Of a DNA stretch of 64,000 bases, positions 1-8,703 are shown piece by piece. The notes beneath the pieces are model-generated. The model was not told where the DNA came from. It saw only the letters and a list, made by a program, of their open reading frames with translations, and did no database searches. A program made the translations under genes and the position numbers. Position 1 is the first letter of the stretch. Each line of letters begins with the position of its first letter. The stretch lies in contig NZ_LLKN01000002.1 in assembly GCF_002900095.1 (NCBI RefSeq), positions 434,001-498,000 of the forward strand. The letters run 5' to 3'. This DNA is from Salegentibacter mishustinae (lineage in GTDB: Bacteria; Bacteroidota; Bacteroidia; Flavobacteriales; Flavobacteriaceae).

Positions 1-459
1 GATGGGAAGACTGCTTTTGTAGATCCGTTTATTAAAGATTCTAAATTTGGTACGGTTGGTTGTGCTGCTTTAGATAAAAATGGAAATCTGGCCGCAGGAA
101 CCTCAACCGGTGGAATGACCAATAAAAAATGGGGCCGCATAGGCGATGCTCCCATAATTGGCGCCGGAACTTATGCTAATAATAAAACGGCAGCGATATC
201 TGCAACCGGCTGGGGAGAATTTTTTATTCGTGGAGTGGTAGCCTATGATATTTCAGCATTAATGGAATATAAAGAAATGAGTCTGGCGGAAGCTGCAAAA
301 GAAGTGATCCAGAATAAAAACCCGGAACTTGGCGGTAGTGGCGGGATCATCGCAATAGATCACCAGGGAAATGTTTCTATGGAATTTAATACCGCTGGGA
401 TGTACCGTGCAAAAATGAACCAAGACGGCGACCTGGAAATAGGAATCTATAGCGAATAA
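1..459 (+). CDS. Isoaspartyl peptidase/L-asparaginase, C-terminal part (5' truncated by window edge)
   Basis: The reading frame is open from base 1 and encodes the beta-subunit half of an Ntn-hydrolase of the plant-type asparaginase/isoaspartyl dipeptidase family. The autocatalytic cleavage site and nucleophile Thr are visible in a G-TVGCAALD segment (Thr codon at 52-54), followed by the conserved GTSTGGM substrate loop and a GTYAN segment. Enzymes of this family hydrolyse isoaspartyl dipeptides and asparagine after self-cleavage into alpha and beta chains. The alpha chain lies outside the window. An ATG at 115 is internal, downstream of the nucleophile, so it is not the start. The gene ends at an intrinsic terminator 20 bp downstream. 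Whether peptidase or asparaginase activity dominates cannot be told from this part. Confidence 0.9.
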   Translation, partial: DGKTAFVDPFIKDSKFGTVGCAALDKNGNLAAGTSTGGMTNKKWGRIGDAPIIGAGTYANNKTAAISATGWGEFFIRGVVAYDISALMEYKEMSLAEAAKEVIQNKNPELGGSGGIIAIDHQGNVSMEFNTAGMYRAKMNQDGDLEIGIYSE

Positions 460-480
460 CCTTTGAAATAAGATCTTTAC

Positions 481-512
481 AAGCCCAACCTAAACGGTTG
501 GGCTTTTTTTTA
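481..512 (+). terminator. Intrinsic terminator of the asparaginase gene
   Basis: Ten-base arms AAGCCCAACC and GGTTGGGCTT enclose a 5-nt loop and run into eight T residues. Confidence 0.93.
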
Positions 513-530
513 ACTCAATTTTAGAATTCG

Positions 531-554
531 TTAGTTCGGAGAATTCCGAACTAA
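531..554. promoter_or_regulatory. Perfect palindromic operator in the pldA promoter
   Basis: TTAGTTCGGA, 4 nt, TCCGAACTAA: 10-bp perfect inverted-repeat arms. It sits over the expected -33 region of the pldA promoter, whose -7 box is at 558-565. A close copy with the same 10-4-10 geometry lies at 1447-1470 before the GbsR/MarR-type regulator. Inference: this is that regulator's binding site and would act by blocking RNA polymerase. Confidence 0.7.
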
Positions 555-557
555 TTA

Positions 558-565
558 TAATTTTG
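558..565 (+). promoter_or_regulatory. -7 promoter element for pldA
   Basis: TAATTTTG is an exact match to the Bacteroidota -7 consensus TAnnTTTG. The -33 position falls inside the upstream palindrome. The predicted transcript start is about 15-20 nt ahead of the ATG at 588. Confidence 0.65.
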
Positions 566-587
566 CAAACTTCTAAATAATTTACAA

Positions 588-1430
588 ATGAGAAATAAGT
601 ACGGTGTAATTCTAATATTGGTCTTTATATTCTGTTATGGAGAGGTTTTTTCACAACGTTTATCACGTGAAAAAATAAACGATACCATAGAAAATATGCC
701 CACTTTTTCTATTCATAAGGATAATTATTTTATCACGGGAATTTCTACAAATAAAGATCTCAATTCTAAATCTGCAGATGCAAAATATCAAATTAGTTTT
801 AAAGCATTAATTACGCGTAATACCCTACCGCTTGATACCTACTTGTTTCTCACTTATACCCAAAAAGCTTTTTGGAATATTTATGAGTTTTCAAGCCCCT
901 TTCGCGAACTTAATTTTAATCCGGGGGTAGGCTTGGGAAAACCAGTATATAATAAAAATGATGATTTGGCCGGAATGGCCTATTTACAGTTGGAACACGA
1001 ATCTAACGGGCGGGATAGTATTTATTCCCGAAGCTGGAACTCTCTTTCTTTAAGTTATCACACCGCGATAAATAAAAACCTTTTAATTAGTGTAAAAGGC
1101 TGGTTGCCATTTAAATATAAAAAGGATAATCCCGAGCTTATTGATTATGTTGGCTACGGAAAAATAAGCCTTACTTACAATTTAATTCCAGAAAAATTAC
1201 TGGTAGATCTTATGCTTAGAAAGGGAATTAAAAACTGGAATGGAACGGTGCGCACCAGGTTTCTTTATAAACCTTTTAATTCTTCTAATTTCCAGGTAAT
1301 GCTGGAGTGGTATAAAGGAAATGCAGAAAGCCTTATTAATTTTGAAGAAAACCGAAGTATGATTCGCGCAGGCTTCGTTCTAAAATCAGACGAATTAAAC
1401 TTCCTGAAATCGCTTCCCGATGCAATTTAA
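588..1430 (+). CDS. pldA: Outer-membrane phospholipase A (OMPLA family)
   Basis: A 280-residue protein with an N-terminal signal peptide (hydrophobic core about residues 5-19, cleavage likely near FSQ at 21-23). It carries the OMPLA catalytic signature EHESNG, giving His137 and Ser139, with Asn151 exactly 12 residues after the serine as in the E. coli triad His142/Ser144/Asn156. The upstream block YTQKAFWNIYEFSSPFRE is also typical. The family forms a 12-strand beta barrel that hydrolyses phospholipids misplaced to the outer leaflet, usually as a calcium-dependent dimer. The gene is monocistronic by spacing, with its own -7 box and a palindromic operator shared with the downstream regulator gene, suggesting control by envelope stress or lipid-active compounds. 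Function is confident; regulation is inferred. Confidence 0.93.
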   Translation: MRNKYGVILILVFIFCYGEVFSQRLSREKINDTIENMPTFSIHKDNYFITGISTNKDLNSKSADAKYQISFKALITRNTLPLDTYLFLTYTQKAFWNIYEFSSPFRELNFNPGVGLGKPVYNKNDDLAGMAYLQLEHESNGRDSIYSRSWNSLSLSYHTAINKNLLISVKGWLPFKYKKDNPELIDYVGYGKISLTYNLIPEKLLVDLMLRKGIKNWNGTVRTRFLYKPFNSSNFQVMLEWYKGNAESLINFEENRSMIRAGFVLKSDELNFLKSLPDAI

Positions 1431-1446
1431 CAAACCTTTTAGAAAT

Positions 1447-1470
1447 TTGGTTCGGGTTATTCGGAACTAA
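1447..1470. promoter_or_regulatory. Imperfect palindromic operator before the GbsR-type regulator gene
   Basis: TTGGTTCGGG, 4 nt, TCGGAACTAA matches the pldA operator at 531-554 in 8/10 and 9/10 arm positions. A -7-like box TAATTTCG follows at 1475-1482, at nearly the same distance (28 versus 27 bp from the operator start). Inference: autoregulation of the regulator and efflux operon. Confidence 0.65.
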
Positions 1471-1500
1471 ATATTAATTTCGCGCCTTCAATTTATTAAA

Positions 1501-1989
1501 ATGAACAATACGGACTTACAAGCACAAAAAACACGTTTAATTGAAAAATTGGGCGTTCAGTTTGAAAAAGAGCATCAGTTAGCTCCGGTTGCAGCCAGGA
1601 TTTTTGCCACGCTTATTGTTACCGGTAAAAAAGGAATCACTTTTGAGCAATTGGTAAAAGATTTAAATGCCGGAAAAAGTACGGTTTCTACTCATTTAGA
1701 ACATCTTCAAACAACAAACCGTATTGAATACTACACAAAATCTGGAGACAGAAAGCGGTATTTTATTGTAAAACCCGACCTGATGGAAAACCATATTGAT
1801 GAGCTCACCGCGAAGTGGGAAGCTCAAAAATGTATTCATAAAGAGGTTCTGGAATACAAGCAAAAGAGCAACGAATTGAATAAAGAAGATCCGCCTTTTG
1901 ATATGGAATTTCAAAAAAGCCTGTTAGACTTTTTAGATGAAGCAACGGCAGCGCTTAATAAATTAAAGAAGAACATCAACAACCATTAA
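1501..1989 (+). CDS. GbsR/MarR-family transcriptional regulator
   Basis: A 162-residue winged-helix protein of the GbsR-like branch of the MarR superfamily. The HTH lies about residues 40-85 (ITFEQLVKDLNAGKSTVSTHLEHLQ is the recognition region), followed by the wing YTKSGDRKRYF and a C-terminal helical dimerisation tail. It is the first gene of the operon with the RND pump; the adaptor gene begins 15 bp after its stop. In Bacteroidota this regulator type commonly precedes RND or ABC exporters. The palindrome just upstream and its near twin before pldA suggest it represses both its own operon and the phospholipase. The ligand is unknown. Confidence 0.88.
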   Translation: MNNTDLQAQKTRLIEKLGVQFEKEHQLAPVAARIFATLIVTGKKGITFEQLVKDLNAGKSTVSTHLEHLQTTNRIEYYTKSGDRKRYFIVKPDLMENHIDELTAKWEAQKCIHKEVLEYKQKSNELNKEDPPFDMEFQKSLLDFLDEATAALNKLKKNINNH

Positions 1990-2004
1990 TTACAATAAAA
2001 AGCA

Positions 2005-3129
2005 ATGAAAAAGATAATTTATTTCAGTCTGTTTATAGGTGCTGCCGTTTTCACTTCCTGTTCTAACGGGAAAGAAGAACAGCAAGCAGCACAGGGCCAG
2101 GGTGCACAACCACTCCCGGTATTAGAAGTACAAACAAAGACAGTTACCGGTTTCACTTCCTATCCTACCAGTATAGAGGGTGTGGTAAACAGTCAGGTTA
2201 GAGCAAAAGTTTCTGGTTATATCACAGATGTTTTAGTAGATGCAGGAGAAAAAGTAACAAAAGGACAAAGGCTTTTTAAGCTTGAAACAGAATCTTTATC
2301 GGGTGATGCTGAAGCTGCCCAGGCAAATGTAAATGCCGCCCGGGTTGAAGTTGAAAAACTAAAACCCTTAGTTGAAAAAGATATTATTAGTGGAGTACAA
2401 CTACAAACCGCAAAAGCACAGCTCTCCCAGGCCCAGGCTAACTACAACAGTATAGCTGCAAATATTGATTATGCAAATATTAAAAGCCCGGTAGATGGTT
2501 ATGTAGGTAATATTAATTTTCGAAATGGAGCACTTGTATCTCCCGGAGACCCTACACCGCTTACTACGGTTTCCCAAACCGATGAGGTTTATGCGTTCTT
2601 TTCTATGAACGAGAAAGATTATATGAGTTTTCTTCAGGAAACTTCGGGCAGCAGTATAGAAGAAAAGATATCTAATTTCCCAGATGTAAGTTTAATTCTG
2701 GCCAATGGTAAAGAATATGAACAAAAAGGGAAAATTCAAACAATTTCTGGACAAATTGATCCTTCAACAGGTACAGTAACCTTCAGGGCCAAATTTCCTA
2801 ATCCAAATCAACTATTATCTAACGGTAATAGTGGTAAGATTCGAGTGCCACAAACTTTTGAAGACGTAATTGTAGTACCCGAAATCTCAAGTTATGAGCA
2901 ACAGGGAAGAACTTACGTTTACAAAGTTCAGGGTGATAGTTTGGCCGTTTCTACACCAATCACAGAAACTTCAAGAGTAAATAATCTTATTGTTGTTGCT
3001 TCCGGCCTTAAAAAAGGCGATAAAATTGTTGCTCAGGGCGTGGCAAAACTAAGAAACAACACTCCAATAAAACCGCAAGAAATTCCTTTTGATAGTATTG
3101 CGAATTCTATTAATACAGTATTTAAATAA
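2005..3129 (+). CDS. RND efflux periplasmic adaptor (membrane fusion lipoprotein)
   Basis: A 374-residue AcrA/MexA-type adaptor. The N-terminus is a lipoprotein signal with lipobox FTSC (Cys19). Then come the lipoyl/barrel-sandwich half (GYITDVLVDAGEKVTKGQRLF), a short alpha-helical hairpin (about residues 95-145, QANVNAAR and AKAQLSQAQANY) and the second lipoyl half (IKSPVDGYVGN), followed by beta-barrel and membrane-proximal domains. It bridges the inner-membrane pump and the outer-membrane channel. It is encoded 9 bp ahead of the RND gene. The Bacteroidota context does not reveal the substrate. Confidence 0.94.
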   Translation: MKKIIYFSLFIGAAVFTSCSNGKEEQQAAQGQGAQPLPVLEVQTKTVTGFTSYPTSIEGVVNSQVRAKVSGYITDVLVDAGEKVTKGQRLFKLETESLSGDAEAAQANVNAARVEVEKLKPLVEKDIISGVQLQTAKAQLSQAQANYNSIAANIDYANIKSPVDGYVGNINFRNGALVSPGDPTPLTTVSQTDEVYAFFSMNEKDYMSFLQETSGSSIEEKISNFPDVSLILANGKEYEQKGKIQTISGQIDPSTGTVTFRAKFPNPNQLLSNGNSGKIRVPQTFEDVIVVPEISSYEQQGRTYVYKVQGDSLAVSTPITETSRVNNLIVVASGLKKGDKIVAQGVAKLRNNTPIKPQEIPFDSIANSINTVFK

Positions 3130-3138
3130 GACTTTAAG

Positions 3139-6100
3139 ATGCTAAAGAAATTTATAGAAAGACCGGTATTATCTACGGTCGTTTCCATTATAATTGTGGT
3201 ATTGGGTGTGTTGGGAATTTCAACACTGCCTGTAACGCAGTATCCAGATATTGCCCCTCCAACGGTTCAGGTTTCGGCTAATTTCCCGGGGGCAAATGCT
3301 CAAACAGTACTGGAGAGTGTAATTATTCCCATTGAAGAGCAAATAAACGGGGTTGAGGGAATGGATTATATTACCTCTACTGCCAGTAACAACGGTAGTG
3401 CCAGTATACAGGTATTTTTTGACCAGGGAGTAGATCCAGATATTGCCGCGGTAAACGTTCAAAACCGTGTGGCACGTGCTACACCTTTACTGCCGCAGGA
3501 AGTAACCCAATCTGGGGTAACCACGCAAAAAGAACAAACCAGTGCATTGATGTTCTTTACCGTGGTTTCAGACAACGAAGAATATGACGCAACTTTTATT
3601 CAGAATTACCTGAATATTAACGTGATTCCAGAATTACAGCGTATTAACGGGGTTGGGAACGTAAATGTATTTGGCGCCAAGAAATATGCGATGCGAATCT
3701 GGCTTCAGCCTGAAAAATTAGCGGCTTATAATTTAATCCCTTCAGATGTTATTGGAGCTATTAATGAGCAAAGTCAGGAAGCTGCTGCGGGATCTTTAGG
3801 TCAAAATAATGCTGAAGCTTTTGAATATGTACTGCGTTATAGCGGAAGATACCAGGACGAAGATCAATACCGAAATATTATTATTAAAGCCCTTGATAAT
3901 GGGCAATACCTAAGGTTAGACGATGTTGCAGAAGTTGAACTGGATGCCGAAGGTTATAATGTTATTGGATATACCAATGGTAAGCCAGGAGTGAATATGG
4001 CTGTTTACCAAACGCCAGGTTCTAATGCCCAGGAAATTATTGAAAATATTCACCAGAAGCTGGACGAAATGGAAGAAGATTTTCCAACCGGGCTTTCGGT
4101 ATATATAAATTTTGATACCAACGAATTTCTTACCGCTTCTATAGATAAAGTGATTTTAACGCTTATTGAAGCGTTTATACTGGTATTTATTGTAGTTTTT
4201 ATATTTCTTCAGGATTTTAGGTCTACCCTTATTCCTGCTATTGCGGTACCGGTTTCCATAATTGGTACATTCTTTTTCTTAAACCTGTTTGGGTACTCTA
4301 TAAACTTACTAACGCTATTTGCGCTGGTACTGGCTATTGGTATTGTAGTAGATGATGCTATTGTAGTAGTAGAAGCCGTACATGCAAAAATGGAAGAAGG
4401 AGCTAAAGATGCCATAAGCGGTACAAGAAAAGCGATGGACGAAATTACCGGGGCGATTATTTCTATTACGCTGGTAATGGGAGCGGTATTTATTCCCGTA
4501 ACTTTTATCACGGGACCCACAGGAGTTTTCTATGAACAATTTGGGGTGACTTTAATTGTAGCTATTGCAATATCTGCAGTTAATGCTTTAACTTTAAGTC
4601 CTGCGCTTTGTGCCATTTTCTTAAAACCACATCGTGAAGACGAAGAACATAAGAAAAAGAATTTTTTACAGCGCTTCTTTAGTTCGTTTAATACCGCTTT
4701 TAAAGTAACTACTGACAAGTATGTGAATTCCCTTTCATTTTTAAGTAAACATAAGTGGATTACAGGGCTAATCCTTGTAGCTGCGGTACTTGCTATATTT
4801 TGGGGAGCTAAGACTACTCCAACCGGTTTTGTACCAGATGAAGACCGCGGAATATTATTTGTAAATGTTGAATTACCTGCCGGTGCTTCTTTAGACAGAA
4901 CCGTGGGAATTACTTCAGAATTAGAGAAAAAAGCACAACAAATAGAAGGTGTACAGGGTGTTTCTTTAGTAAATGGTTATAGTTTAATTGGTGGAGCAGG
5001 TAGTAACTATGCACTTGGTTTTATTAAATTAGACGACTGGAGTGAACGTGAAGAAGATCACCTATCGGTAGAATCTATCCAGGGACAATTATTTCAAATT
5101 GGCGCTTCATTTTCTGATGCTGAAATGCTATTCTTTTCTCCTCCCAGTATTCCAGGTTTTGGAGTTTCAGGGGGATTTGAAGCTAAATTGTTAGATAGAT
5201 CAGGTGGTAGTTTCCAGGAACTGGATACCCAAACCCAAAATTATATTGCAGCGCTTTCCCAAAGACCGGAAATTCAGTATGCACAAAGTTCTTTCAACAC
5301 AAATTATCCGCAGTATGAAATGGATTTAAATATTCCGAAAGCTAAAGAAGCAGGCGTGGATATTTCTACCATCTTCTCAACATTACAAGGGTATATTGGA
5401 AGTATTTACGCAGCAGATTTCTCTAGATTTGGTAAACAATATCGTGTGTATGTTCAGGCTTTACCTGAAGATCGCGCCGGCACCGACGATTTAAATTCTC
5501 TATTTGTAAGAAATTCCCAGGGAGAAATGGCGCCTTTAAGTGAATTTGTAAGCTTAAAACGGGTTTATGGTCCGCAATCGGTAACCAGGTTTAACCTGTT
5601 TAACTCGGCAACTATAAACGGTGCCCCGGCTCCGGGATATTCTTCTGGAGATGCTATTGCAGCAGTACAAGAAGTAAGTGCAGAATCACTACCCTCTAAT
5701 TTTAGCGTAGATTATAGCGGACTTACCAGGGAAGAAGTTTCAGCAGGTTCACAGACTACTTTTATCTTGATTTTAAGTATTCTGTTTGTTTACTTCATTC
5801 TTTCAGCTCAATATGAAAGTTACCTTATTCCTTTCGCAGTGCTACTTTCATTGCCGGTTGGGGTAATGGGCTCTTACCTGGTAACTAAATTCACAGGGCT
5901 TCAGGCAAATATTTATTTCCAAATTGCTTTAATAATGCTGCTGGGGCTGCTGGCTAAGAACGCAATTCTTATTGTAGAGTTTGCCATGCAACGAAGGCAG
6001 GCAGGCCTTTCTATTGTAGATGCTGCCTTAGAGGGTGCAAGAGTGCGGTTAAGACCTATTTTAATGACCTCTTTTGCCTTTATTATTGGTTTACTTCCTT

Positions 6101-6300
6101 TGGTTTTTGCCGGTGGTACAGGTGCTGCAGGTAACCGCTCTATAGGTACGGGAGCTGTTGGAGGTTTATTAGTTGGTACCATATTGGGAGTTTTTATTAT
6201 TCCAATTCTTTATATCATTTTCCAACATTTACAGGAAAAAATAACCGGGATACCAGAAGCAGCTAAAACAGAAAACAAATCAATTTCTGAAAAAGAATAA
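3139..6300 (+). CDS. RND multidrug efflux pump inner-membrane subunit (HAE1/AcrB family)
   Basis: A 1053-residue protein of the usual AcrB length, with the first transmembrane helix at the N-terminus (FIERPVLSTVVSIIIV), two large periplasmic loops and twelve predicted helices. The proton-relay aspartates are present in the VVDDAIVVVEAVH motif (Asp405 and Asp406). The repeat-defining segment QYESYLIPFAVLLSLPVG and the C-terminal GTGAAGNRSIGTGAVGG region are typical of hydrophobic/amphiphilic efflux (HAE1) pumps rather than metal pumps. It exports drugs, detergents or lipids by proton antiport. It is tightly coupled with the adaptor (9 bp before) and channel (2 bp after). The substrate is not determinable from sequence. 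Confidence 0.95.
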   Translation: MLKKFIERPVLSTVVSIIIVVLGVLGISTLPVTQYPDIAPPTVQVSANFPGANAQTVLESVIIPIEEQINGVEGMDYITSTASNNGSASIQVFFDQGVDPDIAAVNVQNRVARATPLLPQEVTQSGVTTQKEQTSALMFFTVVSDNEEYDATFIQNYLNINVIPELQRINGVGNVNVFGAKKYAMRIWLQPEKLAAYNLIPSDVIGAINEQSQEAAAGSLGQNNAEAFEYVLRYSGRYQDEDQYRNIIIKALDNGQYLRLDDVAEVELDAEGYNVIGYTNGKPGVNMAVYQTPGSNAQEIIENIHQKLDEMEEDFPTGLSVYINFDTNEFLTASIDKVILTLIEAFILVFIVVFIFLQDFRSTLIPAIAVPVSIIGTFFFLNLFGYSINLLTLFALVLAIGIVVDDAIVVVEAVHAKMEEGAKDAISGTRKAMDEITGAIISITLVMGAVFIPVTFITGPTGVFYEQFGVTLIVAIAISAVNALTLSPALCAIFLKPHREDEEHKKKNFLQRFFSSFNTAFKVTTDKYVNSLSFLSKHKWITGLILVAAVLAIFWGAKTTPTGFVPDEDRGILFVNVELPAGASLDRTVGITSELEKKAQQIEGVQGVSLVNGYSLIGGAGSNYALGFIKLDDWSEREEDHLSVESIQGQLFQIGASFSDAEMLFFSPPSIPGFGVSGGFEAKLLDRSGGSFQELDTQTQNYIAALSQRPEIQYAQSSFNTNYPQYEMDLNIPKAKEAGVDISTIFSTLQGYIGSIYAADFSRFGKQYRVYVQALPEDRAGTDDLNSLFVRNSQGEMAPLSEFVSLKRVYGPQSVTRFNLFNSATINGAPAPGYSSGDAIAAVQEVSAESLPSNFSVDYSGLTREEVSAGSQTTFILILSILFVYFILSAQYESYLIPFAVLLSLPVGVMGSYLVTKFTGLQANIYFQIALIMLLGLLAKNAILIVEFAMQRRQAGLSIVDAALEGARVRLRPILMTSFAFIIGLLPLVFAGGTGAAGNRSIGTGAVGGLLVGTILGVFIIPILYIIFQHLQEKITGIPEAAKTENKSISEKE

Positions 6301-6302
6301 CA

Positions 6303-7709
6303 ATGAGAAAGAACAGTATATATAAACTTTTGCTTGGGGGAGCCTTACCATTTTTATTGGTTTCCTGTTTTGCAGCCAAAGATTACGAACGTCCTGAACT
6401 GGAAGAAATTTCAGAAGAACTTTATAGAACAGATAATCTTCCGCAGGATTCCCTGAGTATGGCGGTGATTTCCTGGAAGGAAATTTTCACCGATCCTATT
6501 CTGAAAAATCATATTGAAGAAGGGCTGGAGAATAATATTGATATTCGAATTGCCATACAGCAAATGTTGGCAGCAGAAGCTTACGTAAAACAGGGGAAAG
6601 CAAGCTATTTTCCTACTTTAAATGCGGGACCGGCTGTGAGCCATCAAATCTTATCTCCAAATAGCCAGTTCGGGTCTTTCTTTGATGGAAGTATTACCCA
6701 ATACGATGTAACCGGAAATCTTTCCTGGGAAGCCGATATTTGGGGAAAAATAAGAAGTAACGATCGTGCTTTTACCGCGGCTTATTTACAAAGTGAAGCG
6801 GCTCACAAAGCGGTAAAAACTCAGCTTATTGCGAATATTGCCAGTAATTACTACCAATTGCTGAGCCTGGATGAACAACTTAGAATTGCTGAACAAACTC
6901 TCGAAAACAGGGAAAGCAGCCTGGAAACTACCGAAGCTTTAAAAACAGCCGGGAATGTTACCGAAGTTGGGGTCCAGCAAACCAAAGCACAATTGCATAC
7001 GGCCGAAGCTTTAGTGGTACAGCTTAAAAATCAAATTCGTTTACTGGAAAATTCACTTTCTATACTCCTGGGCGAAGGTCCGCAGGAAATAGAAAGAACC
7101 GAGCTTTCTAAACAGAATATTATCACGCCACTTAATACCGGTGTGCCTTCTCAACTACTTAGAAACCGGCCAGATGTGATCGCCGCAGAGTACGGACTTA
7201 TAAATGCTTTTGAACTCACAAATGCTGCAAGGGCAAATTTCTATCCTTCCCTTACACTAACCGCATCGGGAGGTTTTCAGAGTTTGGAATTAGATAAATT
7301 ATTAAATGCAAACTCTCTCTTTGCTAATTTAGGTGCATCTTTATTGCAGCCAATAATTAACAAAAGGCAAATAAGAACGCAGTATGAAGTTTCACAGGCG
7401 CAACAGCAACAAGCTCTGCTAAACTTTAAACAAGCGATTCTGGTAGCCGGCAGAGAAGTTTCTGATGCGCTTTCTAATTATAAAGCAAGTACAGAACGCA
7501 AGAATATTCTGGAAAACGAATATGAAGCCTATAGTAAAGCATCAGATTTTTCTGAAGAATTGCTTAATAACGGACTCGTAAACTATCTGGAAGTTTTAAC
7601 TGCCAGGGAGAATGCATTAAACTCAAGACTTAATTTGATTAGTGCCGAATACAATAAATTGAATTCCATCGTAAACCTTTATAAAGCCCTTGGTGGAGGC
7701 TGGCAATAA
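6303..7709 (+). CDS. Outer-membrane efflux lipoprotein (NodT/OprM-type TolC family)
   Basis: A 468-residue outer-membrane factor. Lipobox LVSC (Cys22) is followed by two OEP repeats (about residues 60-250 and 270-460) rich in alternating coiled-coil helices. Diagnostic blocks are the early ISWKEIFTDPILKNHIEEGLENNIDIRIA and the second-repeat RNRPDVIAAEYGL, close to the NodT-family RPDI(R/L)AAE motif. It forms the trimeric exit duct for the RND pump encoded directly upstream, with which it is clearly co-transcribed. An intrinsic terminator follows 37 bp downstream. Confidence 0.94.
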   Translation: MRKNSIYKLLLGGALPFLLVSCFAAKDYERPELEEISEELYRTDNLPQDSLSMAVISWKEIFTDPILKNHIEEGLENNIDIRIAIQQMLAAEAYVKQGKASYFPTLNAGPAVSHQILSPNSQFGSFFDGSITQYDVTGNLSWEADIWGKIRSNDRAFTAAYLQSEAAHKAVKTQLIANIASNYYQLLSLDEQLRIAEQTLENRESSLETTEALKTAGNVTEVGVQQTKAQLHTAEALVVQLKNQIRLLENSLSILLGEGPQEIERTELSKQNIITPLNTGVPSQLLRNRPDVIAAEYGLINAFELTNAARANFYPSLTLTASGGFQSLELDKLLNANSLFANLGASLLQPIINKRQIRTQYEVSQAQQQQALLNFKQAILVAGREVSDALSNYKASTERKNILENEYEAYSKASDFSEELLNNGLVNYLEVLTARENALNSRLNLISAEYNKLNSIVNLYKALGGGWQ

Positions 7710-7745
7710 TTTTTGTTGAATTTGTTTTATTAATTGTTGAAGAGG

Positions 7746-7776
7746 CAGCCACGGAATTTTATTTCGTGGCTGTTTT
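7746..7776 (+). terminator. Intrinsic terminator of the RND operon
   Basis: CAGCCACG... and ...CGTGGCTG arms around an AT-rich loop, followed by six T residues. Confidence 0.88.
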
Positions 7777-7849
7777 TTGTTGGAAGAGCAATTTATTTTC
7801 GACTAAAGCAGGAAATTCAGTAACTTTAAGAAAGCTTAATTTAATTATT

Positions 7850-8149
7850 ATGAAAAGCAATTTTAGCGAAATTATAAAAGATGAAAAAGCCGTTTTAGTA
7901 GACTTTCATGCCGATTGGTGTGGGCCTTGTAAAACATTGGCTCCAATTCTAAAAGAGGTAAAAGCCGAATTAGGCGATGCAGTAAAAATCGTAAAGATAG
8001 ATGTAGATAAAAACCAGGAGTTGGCAGGAAAATATCAGGTGCGTGGTGTGCCTACAATGATTTTATTTAAAAACGGGCAACAACTTTGGAGACAATCTGG
8101 AGTTTTACAAAAGGCAGAAATTATTCAAGTGATCAATTCTAAATCCTAA
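7850..8149 (+). CDS. trxA: Thioredoxin
   Basis: A 99-residue thioredoxin with the redox site WCGPC in VDFHADWCGPCKTLAP and the cis-proline GVPT at the usual distance. The start is taken at ATG 7850; the frame is open further upstream but those bases overlap the preceding terminator. The protein has no signal peptide, so it acts in the cytoplasm as a general disulfide reductase. The terminator upstream and the non-coding DNA downstream make it monocistronic. Thioredoxin-fold paralogues exist in most Bacteroidota, so it may not be the only one. Confidence 0.93.
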   Translation: MKSNFSEIIKDEKAVLVDFHADWCGPCKTLAPILKEVKAELGDAVKIVKIDVDKNQELAGKYQVRGVPTMILFKNGQQLWRQSGVLQKAEIIQVINSKS

Positions 8150-8200
8150 GCAAAAAACTTCGGAATATTTAATCACGATTATCGAGTAAAGAAGTTCGTT

Positions 8201-8297
8201 ATTGCGAAGCCGGCTCTAAGGCAATCTACTGTTTTATTAAATTTATTTCAGAAAATATTATCTTACTGAAAACAGATTGCTTTACCGGGTTCGCAAT
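8201..8297. repeat. Long imperfect inverted repeat (dispersed palindromic element)
   Basis: ATTGCGAAGCCGG at the left end is matched by CCGGGTTCGCAAT at the right, and GCAATCT...TGTTTT by AAAACAGATTGC further in, giving a roughly 97-bp foldback between trxA and a convergent gene. It resembles the short intergenic palindromes scattered in flavobacterial genomes. It could also function as a bidirectional transcription stop. Confidence 0.7.
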
Positions 8298-8370
8298 GAT
8301 GTATTATAATTAGTTCATCTACTACAGTTTATCAAAATCTGGCACTTTTAAATCCTCAGATGACCTTCCT

Positions 8371-8670
8371 TTAAAGTTCAGCATCAGTCTTGCTATGCAC
8401 TTCCTGAAATTCAGGCGTTTTTTCTATCAGGCTTTTAGCAAAAGGACATAGCGGAATCACTTTTAGTTTATTTTCTTTTGCAAAATCTACGGTCGCTTTC
8501 ACCATTTTCTTTCCAAGGCCTTTACCTTTAAAATCAGGATCAACTTCTGTATGATCTATAATAAACTTACTTTTCCCTGCCCAGGTATATTCAATTTTCC
8601 CGGCTTGTGTTTCATCTTCTAAAACCTGGAAAAATCCTTTGGTTACCTCATCAATTTGCTCAATCTTCAT
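8371..8670 (-). CDS. Small GNAT-fold N-acetyltransferase (Gcn5-related, YjdJ/At1g77540-like)
   Basis: A 99-residue minimal GNAT protein starting at ATG 8670 (a TTG two codons earlier is less likely). The acetyl-CoA pyrophosphate-binding motif A is visible as VDPDFKGKGLGKKMV, and a late LCPFAKSLIEK segment is typical of this short subfamily, where a conserved cysteine lies in the CPFA block. Members are about 90-110 residues, so the gene is full length. Substrates of the subfamily are mostly unknown. The neighbouring YCII lipoprotein gene lies 33 bp upstream on the same strand. Confidence 0.85.
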   Translation of the reverse strand: MKIEQIDEVTKGFFQVLEDETQAGKIEYTWAGKSKFIIDHTEVDPDFKGKGLGKKMVKATVDFAKENKLKVIPLCPFAKSLIEKTPEFQEVHSKTDAEL

Positions 8671-8703
8671 ATTCAAATATTTAAAATTTCTGTTTGCTTA
8701 GCT

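Noticed and set aside
4209-4718. Several long antisense frames within the RND pump gene
   Set aside because: They are shadows of a strongly conserved pump gene and lack any independent coding signal.
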